A stretch of DNA of 46,683 nt from Clostridia bacterium (GTDB lineage Bacteria; Bacillota; Clostridia; Christensenellales; Aristaeellaceae). The notes under the pieces were generated by a model. It was not told where the DNA came from. It saw only the letters and a program-made list of their open reading frames with translations, and did no database searches. Below, in pieces: positions 1 to 7,200 of this stretch; position 1 is the first letter of the stretch, and the number at the start of each line of letters is the position of its first letter. The stretch is taken from assembly GCA_017526525.1 (NCBI GenBank), contig JAFXRG010000026.1:1-46683 (forward strand). Direction: 5' to 3'. The position numbers and the translations under genes are program-made.

Positions 1-1
1 C

Positions 2-559
2 GGCCTCGGCAAGGACGCCGCGATGATCATCTCCCGCATCAACGGCTTCACCTATGTGCAGACCAAGTATGACTACCTGTCCGCCGACGTGAAGGAAGAC
101 CATGCGCTGACCGTTGTCAGCAAGACCGCTTACTCCACCGGCGAACGGGCCAAGGTCAACTGCTACGGCGCGGATGACGTGCGCGAAGGCGTTGCCATCA
201 TGTGGCACGAGGGCGCGGACATCTCCATCACCGGCAACAGCACCAACCCCACCCGGTTCCAGCACCCCGTTGCGGGCACCTACAAGAAGGAACGCTGGGA
301 AGCCGGCAAGAAGTACTTCTCCGTGGCCAGCGGCGGCGGCACCGGACGTACCCTGCATCCTGACAACATGGCTGCCGGTCCCGCCTCTTACGGCATGACC
401 GATACCATGGGCCGTATGCATTCCGACGCGCAGTTCGCGGGATCCTCTTCCGTGCCTGCCCACGTGGAAATGATGGGATTCCTGGGCGCCGGCAACAACC
501 CCATGGTCGGTATGACCGTGGCGGTGGCCGTGGCGGTGCAGGAAGCGATGAGCAAGTAA
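2..559 (+). CDS. GGGtGRT-family protein, C-terminal part (5' end outside the window)
   Basis: The reading frame is already open at the window edge, so only about 185 C-terminal residues are visible; ATG at 23 is probably internal. The motif GGGTGRT lies in SVASGGGTGRTLHPDNM and is followed by a Gly/Ala/Met-rich tail (FLGAGNNPMVGM). This motif defines the bacterial GGGtGRT family (Pfam PF14057), about 330 residues long and, as far as I know, without a firmly assigned reaction. The gene ends just before a strong terminator, so it closes its own transcription unit and is unlikely to be co-transcribed with the dehydrogenase that follows. Family assignment is confident, function is not. Confidence 0.85.
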   Translation, partial: GLGKDAAMIISRINGFTYVQTKYDYLSADVKEDHALTVVSKTAYSTGERAKVNCYGADDVREGVAIMWHEGADISITGNSTNPTRFQHPVAGTYKKERWEAGKKYFSVASGGGTGRTLHPDNMAAGPASYGMTDTMGRMHSDAQFAGSSSVPAHVEMMGFLGAGNNPMVGMTVAVAVAVQEAMSK

Positions 560-570
560 CCGAACGGATC

Positions 571-610
571 AGAACGCTCCCGAAGTCCCTTCGGGAGCGT
601 TCTTTCTTTC
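571..610 (+). terminator. Rho-independent terminator of the GGGtGRT gene
   Basis: A perfect 14-bp stem (571-584 with 590-603, AGAACGCTCCCGAA and its complement) closes a 5-nt loop and runs into a T-rich tract at 601-610. It starts 11 bases after the stop codon. Confidence 0.93.
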
Positions 611-644
611 AGCAATTCAGACGCGGGCGGGAGGAAAAGCGCGA

Positions 645-1475
645 ATGAGCGGGAAAACCGTGTGGATAACGGGGGCTTCCAGCGGGCTGGGACTGCATAC
701 GGCCGCAGCCCTGCGCCGGGACGGATGGAAGGTAATTGCCGGCGCCCGCAGCTTCCGGGAAGAGGAAGGGGCGGACGGCATCGTGCGCCTGCCGCTGGAC
801 GTGACGGACGGGGAAAGCGTCCGCGCCTTCTGCCGCCGGGCAGCGGAAGAAGGGCTGCCGGATGCCCTGGTGCAGTGCGCCGGCATGCTGGTGCTGGGCT
901 CCTGCGAGGAAACGGAAACGGAGGAGTTCCGCCGGGTGATGGATACCAATTTCCTGGGCATGGTGCGGATGAACCGGCAGGTGCTTCCCCTGATGCGGCA
1001 GCGGGGCGGCGGAAAAATCGTCATGTTTTCCTCCATCAACGGGCTGCTGGGCATTCCTTTCCAGGGCGCCTACACCGCCAGCAAGCACGCCATTGAGGGC
1101 TACGCGGAATGCCTGTCCCTGGAGGGGCAGCCCTTCGGCATCCAGGTGATGCTGGTGGAGCCCGGGGATCACCGCAGCGGCAGCGACAAATACCGGCCCC
1201 ACGCGGCGGCCATGACGGAGAAATCCCCCTACGCGGCGGCGTACAAAAGCGCCACGGACCGGATTCACCGGGACGAAACCGGCGGCTCGGATCCGGACCG
1301 GCTGGGACGCATTGTGGCCCGGACCCTGGACCGGAAGCGGATTCCCCTGCGCAAGCGTGTCGCCAGCGCGGACCAGCATCTGGCGGTGTGGGTGCACCGG
1401 TTCCTGGGCGCCCGCGTCAACCGGTGGGTGCTGCGATGCTATTATATCCGGAAAAAGCCGGTAAAACCCGAATGA
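645..1475 (+). CDS. SDR-family NAD(P)-dependent oxidoreductase
   Basis: Classical short-chain dehydrogenase of 276 residues, expected to be a soluble Rossmann-fold NAD(P)H oxidoreductase. Visible motifs are the nucleotide-binding TGASSGLG near residue 10, CAGM in place of the NNAG motif near residue 80, the active-site serine in MFSSING and the catalytic YTASK near residue 145. The C-terminal part carries a basic patch and no second domain. The start follows a GGGAGGAAAA ribosome site. The stop codon overlaps an ATG (ATGA, 1472-1475) in frame with the next gene, so the two are probably co-transcribed. The substrate cannot be read from sequence; small carbonyl or sterol-like substrates are common in this branch. 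Confidence 0.93.
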   Translation: MSGKTVWITGASSGLGLHTAAALRRDGWKVIAGARSFREEEGADGIVRLPLDVTDGESVRAFCRRAAEEGLPDALVQCAGMLVLGSCEETETEEFRRVMDTNFLGMVRMNRQVLPLMRQRGGGKIVMFSSINGLLGIPFQGAYTASKHAIEGYAECLSLEGQPFGIQVMLVEPGDHRSGSDKYRPHAAAMTEKSPYAAAYKSATDRIHRDETGGSDPDRLGRIVARTLDRKRIPLRKRVASADQHLAVWVHRFLGARVNRWVLRCYYIRKKPVKPE

Positions 1476-1513
1476 CTGAATCAAGCCCGAAAGGCGCGGA
1501 AAGGCGAAAAGGG

Positions 1514-2527
1514 ATGAACAGGATACTGAAACGGTTCTCCGCGGGCCTGCTGGCGGCGGGCCTGCTGTTTTCCGCCGCGGCGGCGGAACTGGAGGAGATT
1601 AAGGAGGAAGAAACCATTTCCGCGGCGGTGACGGAGCGGGACGGATGGTTCTTTGACGAAAAGGGTTTCCTCACGGGCAATAACCCCGGGGACGCCTGGC
1701 TGCTGGAGGATGAGGAAAACGGCCGGTGGGAATATTCCACCCGGGATCTTTCCATCCGGGTTACCCGCTTTCAGGAGCAGGCAAACAAAAAGCAGATCCG
1801 GGAGTACTGCGTGGCGGAGGTGTATGCCTCGGAAACCTCCCCGCTGTTCACCATCCTGACGGAGCCCACCGCGAAACGGGTAGCGGGCTTCAACCTGGTG
1901 TATCCGGACGAGCTGGTGGCGGCCAACCCGGTGATGCTGGCGGTGTCGGACGATTATTACGGCTACCGGCATCAGCGAATCCTGAGCGGCGCCACCTGGC
2001 CGGTGGGCATCATTCTCCGGAACGGGGAAATCTTTTACAAAAAGACCCGGAACAGCGCCAAACGCCGGCCGTTCCCGCCGCTGGATACCCTGGCGGTGTA
2101 CCGGGACGGCAGCATGAAAGCCCGCCTCTGCGACGAGCAGACGGCGGAGCAGTACCTGGAGGAGGGTGCCCTGCAGGTGTTTTCCTTCGGCCCCTGGCTG
2201 ATCCGGGACGGAAAAATCAACGAAACCGAGGCCGGCAACAAGGCGGTGTACCTGAACTACTCCGAGCCCCGGTGCGCGGTGGGCATGGTGGAGCCTTACC
2301 ATTACATCCTGGTGGTGGTGGGGGTGCCAAACAAGGATAAATACCTGGGCGCCAAGGGCGAGTGGCTGATTGCCAAAATGCAGGAATACGGCTGCACGGA
2401 AGCCCTGAACCTGGACGGCGGCGGCACCGCCAGCATGCTCTTCAACGGCAAGGTGATCATCCAGGGCCGCTTCAAAAAGGAACAGCGGCCGCTGGGCAGC
2501 ATGATCGCCTTCGGCCCGCTGGAATGA
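1514..2527 (+). CDS. Secreted phosphodiester glycosidase-like (NAGPA domain) protein
   Basis: Protein of 337 residues with an N-terminal signal peptide (MNRILKRFSAGLLAAG, then an Ala-rich cleavage zone) and a NAGPA/DUF2233 fold in the C-terminal two thirds. The diagnostic NLDGGGTASM near the end is the conserved core of the phosphodiester alpha-N-acetylglucosaminidase family (PF09992). Bacterial members are thought to remove sugars from glycosyl phosphodiesters at the cell surface. I chose ATG 1514 because it gives a clean signal peptide; ATG 1472, overlapping the stop of the dehydrogenase, is in frame and would add 14 charged residues. The stop codon is followed one base later by the end of a mobile element, so native downstream sequence has been displaced. 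Substrate unknown. Confidence 0.85.
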   Translation: MNRILKRFSAGLLAAGLLFSAAAAELEEIKEEETISAAVTERDGWFFDEKGFLTGNNPGDAWLLEDEENGRWEYSTRDLSIRVTRFQEQANKKQIREYCVAEVYASETSPLFTILTEPTAKRVAGFNLVYPDELVAANPVMLAVSDDYYGYRHQRILSGATWPVGIILRNGEIFYKKTRNSAKRRPFPPLDTLAVYRDGSMKARLCDEQTAEQYLEEGALQVFSFGPWLIRDGKINETEAGNKAVYLNYSEPRCAVGMVEPYHYILVVVGVPNKDKYLGAKGEWLIAKMQEYGCTEALNLDGGGTASMLFNGKVIIQGRFKKEQRPLGSMIAFGPLE

Positions 2528-2528
2528 A

Positions 2529-2555
2529 GGAGACAGGGGACGGTTCTGCGTCTCC
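2529..2555 (+). repeat. Terminal palindromic inverted repeat, left end of the short element
   Basis: The 27-mer has self-complementary 7-bp arms GGAGACG(A)/TGTCTCC-type around a 13-nt loop (GCGTCTCC here instead of TGTCTCC), and is the inverse of the right end at 2782-2808 with two differences. Confidence 0.85.
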
Positions 2556-2568
2556 TTTTCTTGTTTAT

Positions 2569-2754
2569 TTATTCCAATGCGCTTTCAATGACTTGCTTTG
2601 AAATCCCTGTCAGGCGACTTAGTTGGCGTATGGATATCCCGGAATGAATCAGTTTATTGATGGAGGCGTTCAGTTCTTTTCGTTCTTTTGCTTTCCCTAT
2701 GGGCGGCATGATGCCGCCCAGTTCTTAATTAATCATTCCTTCAGCTTCTTCATC
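2569..2754 (-). pseudogene. Remnant of RAYT transposase (C-terminal part only)
   Basis: On the minus strand this reads the last ~60 codons of the transposase encoded intact at 3431-4189, with a few substitutions, including the C-terminal helix-turn-helix region. The HUH and tyrosine motifs are deleted. The stop codon position (2569-2571) is conserved. No start codon or ribosome site remains, so it is not expected to be translated. Confidence 0.8.
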
Positions 2755-2781
2755 AAGCTTGCTGCAAAATGTCAATAAAAT

Positions 2782-2808
2782 GGAGACAGAGAACCGTCCC
2801 CTGTCTCC
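2782..2808 (+). repeat. Terminal palindromic inverted repeat, right end of the short element
   Basis: GGAGACAGAGAACCG plus CCCCTGTCTCC; identical to the right end of the intact element (4272-4298). The arms GGAGACA/TGTCTCC pair with each other, so each end can form its own hairpin. Confidence 0.88.
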
Positions 2809-2871
2809 AAAATTGAGGTTTTTTTCTGATTTTGGTGCCATCTTAGTGTCCATGCGCGTATATTCATATGA

Positions 2872-2887
2872 GATTGCAAAAGCAATC
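2872..2887 (+). promoter_or_regulatory. Small hairpin ahead of the leader-peptide gene
   Basis: GATTGC-AAAA-GCAATC is a perfect 6-bp inverted repeat ending 7 bases before the AAGGAG ribosome site. It could affect translation, but nothing beyond the symmetry supports this. Confidence 0.3.
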
Positions 2888-2908
2888 ATGAAGAAGGAGA
2901 AACAGACG

Positions 2909-3205
2909 ATGGAAAACAAGGAATTAAACACAAATGATCTGGAACAGGTGAGCGGCGGCTCCATTTTTAACCGTGAAAGCTCCATCAGAGATGCCGGGAT
3001 TGAATTGCGGAATGAAGACGGAACGCCCGGTTCATTTGGAATCTTTTATAACTCTGGAGACTATTATTTTCAGAATCAAAAGATTGATCAGAAGGATGTT
3101 GACGCGCTCGAAAAATACTACGATAAATTTGGCACTGTAGCGCCTTCTCTGGCGGAAGCAAGGAAAAAATATCCAAAGTTTAACCATAGAAGGTATGAAA
3201 TGTAA
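2909..3205 (+). CDS. Double-glycine leader peptide precursor (bacteriocin-like secreted peptide)
   Basis: A 98-residue protein opening with a 17-residue leader that ends in NDLEQVSGG, the class II/double-glycine type that C39 peptidase ABC transporters cut after GG. The 81-residue remainder is hydrophilic, rich in Tyr, Asn, Asp and Lys, has no cysteine, and matches no family I recognise. I chose ATG 2909 because AAGGAG at 2894-2899 sits 9 bases upstream and the leader then begins MENKELN; ATG 2888 is in frame but overlaps that site. The gene is AT-richer than its neighbours and lies between two copies of a transposon, so recent arrival is likely. No transporter is adjacent; the C39 transporter at 28454 is a candidate partner. 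A terminator follows. Confidence 0.8.
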   Translation: MENKELNTNDLEQVSGGSIFNRESSIRDAGIELRNEDGTPGSFGIFYNSGDYYFQNQKIDQKDVDALEKYYDKFGTVAPSLAEARKKYPKFNHRRYEM

Positions 3206-3230
3206 CACTGGAGACTATTAATTTCCAGCT

Positions 3231-3256
3231 GCCCGGGAACAATCCCGGGCTTTTTT
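3231..3256 (+). terminator. Rho-independent terminator of the leader-peptide gene
   Basis: GCCCGGGA (3231-3238) pairs with TCCCGGGC (3243-3250) across a 4-nt loop, followed by six T residues. Confidence 0.93.
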
Positions 3257-3323
3257 GCGGTCCTGCGTGCGTCCTCAATCGTCGAGACATTGTCATTAGA
3301 TTTCGCCTGGATTAATCGTAAGC

Positions 3324-3371
3324 GTCAAATGGTTGGTGTGCAGATAGGATTACCACACCCAACCATCTGAC
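3324..3371 (+). repeat. Long imperfect inverted repeat
   Basis: GTCAAATGGTTGGTGTG at 3324-3340 pairs with the complementary run at 3354-3371 apart from one bulge and one mismatch, leaving a 13-nt loop. No T-tract follows, so it is not a normal terminator. It lies 19 bp from the intact transposon and could be an older repeat or an RNA hairpin. Confidence 0.5.
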
Positions 3372-3389
3372 ATGCAGCTGGATGCCATT

Positions 3390-3416
3390 GGAGACAGGGG
3401 ACGGTTCTGTGTCTCC
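3390..3416 (+). repeat. Terminal palindromic inverted repeat, left end of the intact element
   Basis: GGAGACAGGGGACGG followed by TTCTGTGTCTCC; perfect 7-bp arms at its two edges. Differs from 2529-2555 at one base. Confidence 0.88.
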
Positions 3417-3430
3417 TTTTTCTTGCTCAT

Positions 3431-4189
3431 TTATTCCAACGCGCTTTCAATGACTTTTTTTGAAATCCCTGTCAGGCGACTTAGCTGGCGTATGGATATC
3501 CCGGAATGAATCAGTCTATTGATGGAGGCGTTCAGTTCTTTTCGTTCTTTTGCTTTCCCTATGGGCGGCATGATGCCGCCCAGTACTTTATTAATCATTC
3601 CTTTAGCTTCTTCATCTGTTACTCTTTTTCGTATCATTTCATCCATTTCCATGCACTGGTCATCGTTCTTTTGGTTTATGTATTTCTTCAGGCCCTTCTC
3701 ATCAAGCATTCCCATGATCATGCTTGTATCCGTTATTCCCTTTGTTCCTTTAAGATATTCTGTTGCGCTGCTGTATGGATACTGTTCTGGCGCGTTGCAA
3801 AAACCTGCCTTTACCGGGTTCATCAATATATATCTGAATACGGTTAAAAGATATGCATCATCTTCAACCGGTTCACTTTTGTATCGGTCCTGGAAAAGAT
3901 GCCCTACCCGGTCATATTTGATATTATACCAATAGACAAATGCACTTCCGATATGTCTGAAAACATCGCCGAGGGTAGTCTCATTTCCCTCCTGTATCAG
4001 CAGATGAACATGGTTTCCCATCAGACAATACGCATATAATTGATATCCGCATGGTTCTTTATAACGTTCCAGTAAACCGGTAAAGAACTGATAATCTTCT
4101 TTATCATAAAAAATTTGCTGCTTATTTATCCCGCGCAGCATGACATGATAGATTTGTTTACTGCTTCTTTTCCTGGCAGTTCGAGGCAT
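3431..4189 (-). CDS. REP-associated tyrosine (Y1) transposase
   Basis: A 252-residue Y1/HUH single-strand transposase (PF01797). The metal-binding HUH motif is GNHVHLLI near residue 60 and the tyrosine motif is FRYILMNPVKAG near residue 120. The C-terminal extension ends in a helix-turn-helix-like segment (SIRQLSRLTGISKK), as in the RAYT subgroup linked to REP palindromes. The chemistry would be 5'-phosphotyrosine cleavage and joining of single-stranded element ends folded as hairpins. All catalytic residues are present and the frame is intact, so it may be active and could mobilise the short copy at 2529-2808 in trans. A REP domestication role is the alternative. Confidence 0.93.
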   Translation of the reverse strand: MPRTARKRSSKQIYHVMLRGINKQQIFYDKEDYQFFTGLLERYKEPCGYQLYAYCLMGNHVHLLIQEGNETTLGDVFRHIGSAFVYWYNIKYDRVGHLFQDRYKSEPVEDDAYLLTVFRYILMNPVKAGFCNAPEQYPYSSATEYLKGTKGITDTSMIMGMLDEKGLKKYINQKNDDQCMEMDEMIRKRVTDEEAKGMINKVLGGIMPPIGKAKERKELNASINRLIHSGISIRQLSRLTGISKKVIESALE

Positions 4190-4271
4190 TTGTTATCCCT
4201 CTTCCTTTGTCGACAGGTTGTTGCTTCCTGGATTGCATCATATCAAGCTTGCTGCAAAATGTCAATAAAAA

Positions 4272-4298
4272 GGAGACAGAGAACCGTCCCCTGTCTCC
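4272..4298 (+). repeat. Terminal palindromic inverted repeat, right end of the intact element
   Basis: Identical to 2782-2808. Read from the minus strand it lies directly after the stop codon of the large gene at 4299 and could act as its transcript-end hairpin. Confidence 0.88.
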
Positions 4299-7200
4299 TT
4301 AGTAGGGAATCCAGACGCCCAGGTAGCCCTCGGCGTTGCGGTCCGCCTTGTAGGTCCAGGTGGCCCGGCGGTCGGTAAAGGTTTTTTCAAAGTGATCGCC
4401 TTCCGGGTTCATAAAGGTCAGGGGCGCGCCGCAGGGGGAGACAGGCACGGTTTCGCCTTCCTGGAACAGCTGGATGTTGCCGCCGGTGACCATGAAGCGG
4501 CTGTGGTTGTTGCCCATCAGGAAACGTTCGCCGGCCAGGACTTCCCCGCTGATGTTTCCGCTTTCAATGCGGGTGTCGCAGGCCCCGTTCAGGCTGCCGA
4601 AGCCGGCAATGCGGTTGCCTTCCCCGTGGAGATGCACGTCCGTATCCCGGATGACCACCTTGGCCTCCCCGCCGAAGGTGCCCAGCACGGCGCCGGAATC
4701 GCAGTGGACGGTGGCGTTGAAGCTGCCGCCGGAAAGGAGCACGTCCGCCGTGCCGTTCATGGTGCCCACGGCGGTGCTCCGCTCACAGGCAGAGGAAAGC
4801 CGGAACCGGCCGGACAGGCGGATTTCCGCGGAGCCGGCGGCGCTGCCGATCAGCAGCACGTCGTTGCCTTCCGCATGGAGGGTGGCCCGGACGTCTTCCA
4901 TTTCGATGCTGGCGTCCCCGTTGGTGGAGCCGATGCCCACCACGCTGACGCCGTTGGCGTGGAGATCCAGCGTGCAGCCGCGGATGAAAATCCCCTCTCC
5001 GCCGCTGATGCCGCCGCCGATGCCCACGGTCTTGTCCCCGGAGGAACGGAGGGCCACCACGCCCTCGTTTTCCAGGCAGATGGTGCCGTAGGGATCGTTG
5101 AAGTTGGAGCCGATGCCCACGGAATAGTTCCGGGCATTGTGCACCAGCAGGTTGCCGGGGCCCCGGACCGTCAGCTTCGCCGTGGGCGGAACGGCAATGC
5201 CGTCCCGGTTCAGGGTGTTCTGCCCGGTCAGCTCCAGGGTCAGCTCGCTGTGGTTGCCCAGGCGGATGCAGGGCTCCGTGGGCCCGTTCAGGTTCACGTT
5301 GATCAGCTGCAGGCTGACCTGGCTGTTGTCGGCAATCCGCACGTTCATATCGATGCTGTGGGATTTTTCCCCGTGCAGGGAATAGGAGCCGGAGCGCAGG
5401 ATGACGGAGGAATACTTCCGGATGGAAAGATCCAGCAGGTCAATGCGTTCGTTGCCTTCCGGCTCGTAGAAGAGCACCTCCCGGTCTCCCTGGGCCACGT
5501 GCACGTTTTCATCCAGGATTTCCCGCAGCACCTTGTCCGGCACGGCGCGGGCGGGCGTTTCGGCGGGGCGCCCGGTGTAGAAGCCCTGGATCAGGTCGAT
5601 GCCGCAGTCGATGACCGTGCGCAGCTCGTCGGAGGTTTCCACGCCCTCGGCCAGGGCCCGGATACCGTTCTGATGGGCAAAATCGATGGTGTTGCGGACG
5701 AAAAGCCGGCGGTTGGCGTCCGTGGCGATGCCCGCAATGAGCCCCCGGTCAATTTTGATGATCTGGGGAGCGTAGCGCAGCAGGTTCAGGATATTGGAGT
5801 GGCCGGTGCCGAAGTCGTCAATGGCCACCTGGGTCTGGGCGCCGGGCTTGCAGACCCGCTTGAGCCGCTCCAGCTCCTCGTCTGAGGTGGGATTGTCCTC
5901 TGTCAGCTCAAAAACAAAGCAGTCCAGGAAGCTTTCATACTTGCTGATGAGGGCGTTGCAGTCCTCCTCGTTCAGGAAGTGGCCCGGAATGGTGTTGATG
6001 AACACCTTGCAGCCGGCAAAGTCGTTGTAGTTCCGGACGTACCGCTCCATGATGCCGAAAACGGTGGCGTGCTCCACCTCGTCCAGCCGGCCCTGGGAGC
6101 GGGCAATCCGCAGGATTTCCAGCGGCGCCAGGTTGATGACCGGATCGGTCCGCATCAGCGCTTCGTAGGCGTGAATCATGCCGCTGTGGGCGTCCACAAT
6201 GGGCTGGAAATGGAAGCGGAAGAGGTTCTTTTCCATCAGCAGGTTGAAGGCGCCGGACTGCATTTCCCCGCCCCGGTCGCGGGCATCGGCCTGCTTCGGA
6301 TCCTTGGCCCGCAGGCGGTTCAGGTACATTTCGCCCACCGCAAGGCTGATCAGGGATTCCAGGGGCACCGGGTTCCAGTTCCGTTCCAGCTGGGTCACGC
6401 CGCAGCTGACCTCCAGGTAGTAGGGCTTGGTGGTGCCGGTGTTGTACTGTTCAATCTGCTTGTAGAATCGTTCGGTGCTGCGGATGATGGAGGCGGCCAG
6501 GGCATCTCCGTCCGTGGGGGCGTCCACCACGGCAAACTGATCCTCGCCGATGCGGGCGATATGCATCGCCTCGGGGTTGGCGACCATCAGGGCGCGGGTC
6601 ACCACGCCGATCACTTCCTCGGTTTCCGCCATGCCGTAGGTTTCGTAAATCCAGGAGTACCGGGGAATTCCGTACACCGAAACGGCCAGCATCCGGTTCC
6701 GGGAGCTTTCCTGGGCCGCGTACTGTTCATACCAGCGGGTCAGGCCTTTCAGGTTGGAAAGGCCGGCGACGCTGTCCACATACAGGTTGTTTTCCAGCTG
6801 GGCCACCAGCTGCTGCTGCCGGATCCGGCCCAGCTGCACGGAGGCCACCAGGTTCAGCACGTCGCTGAGCCGCTTGATCAGCTGGGCGTCGGAGCCCAGG
6901 TCGTCCGTGTGGGCGGCGTAGAAGCCGCAGACCCGGGTGTCGGAATGCACAATGTTCAGCACGGTGACGCCGGAGGACGCCCGGGAGGGCAGCGGCATAT
7001 CCCGCAGGTAAACCTTCCGCAGGGCGGGGGTGTGGTCCGCCTCGCAGTGGGGAATCATGATCAGCTCGTCCTCGGGATGATCCGGCATGTTGTCCGTGTC
7101 CGGATTGGTTTCCAGCAGGCTGCGGTTCAGGTACAGGGCGGAATCCGGCAGCAGCAGCTCGCTGATCCGGTTCAGGAAGGGATACAGCTCCTTTTCGTCC

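Larger units (their letters stand above)
2529..2808. mobile_element. MITE-like internally deleted copy of the RAYT transposon
   Basis: This 280-bp stretch matches both ends of the intact element at 3390-4298 but lacks about 628 internal bases. It has the same 27-bp ends: 2529-2555 starts GGAGACAGGGGACGG and 2782-2808 ends CCGTCCCCTGTCTCC. Between them is a copy of the 3' end of the transposase gene and of the opposite subterminal region. The deletion joint at about 2752-2755 falls in a shared ATC, which suggests a microhomology-mediated loss. It begins one base after the stop codon of the glycosidase gene. It cannot make transposase and could only move in trans. Confidence 0.85.
3390..4298 (-). 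mobile_element. Intact Y1-transposase (RAYT/REP-type) element
   Basis: A 909-bp unit bounded by 27-bp ends (3390-3416 and 4272-4298) that are inverted copies of each other with one difference, each itself palindromic (GGAGACA and TGTCTCC arms). It contains one gene, a tyrosine HUH transposase on the minus strand. Short hairpin ends instead of long terminal repeats, and no obvious target duplication, fit the single-strand transposition of IS200/IS605-like and REP-associated transposases. Its right end abuts the stop codon of the large phosphodiesterase gene (4299-4301) with no base between. Base composition is lower in GC than the flanking genes. Confidence 0.88.

Noticed and set aside
2759-2908. 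Extension of the leader-peptide gene upstream to 2759
   Set aside because: It would translate through the transposon end and lacks a ribosome site; the leader starts at 2909.
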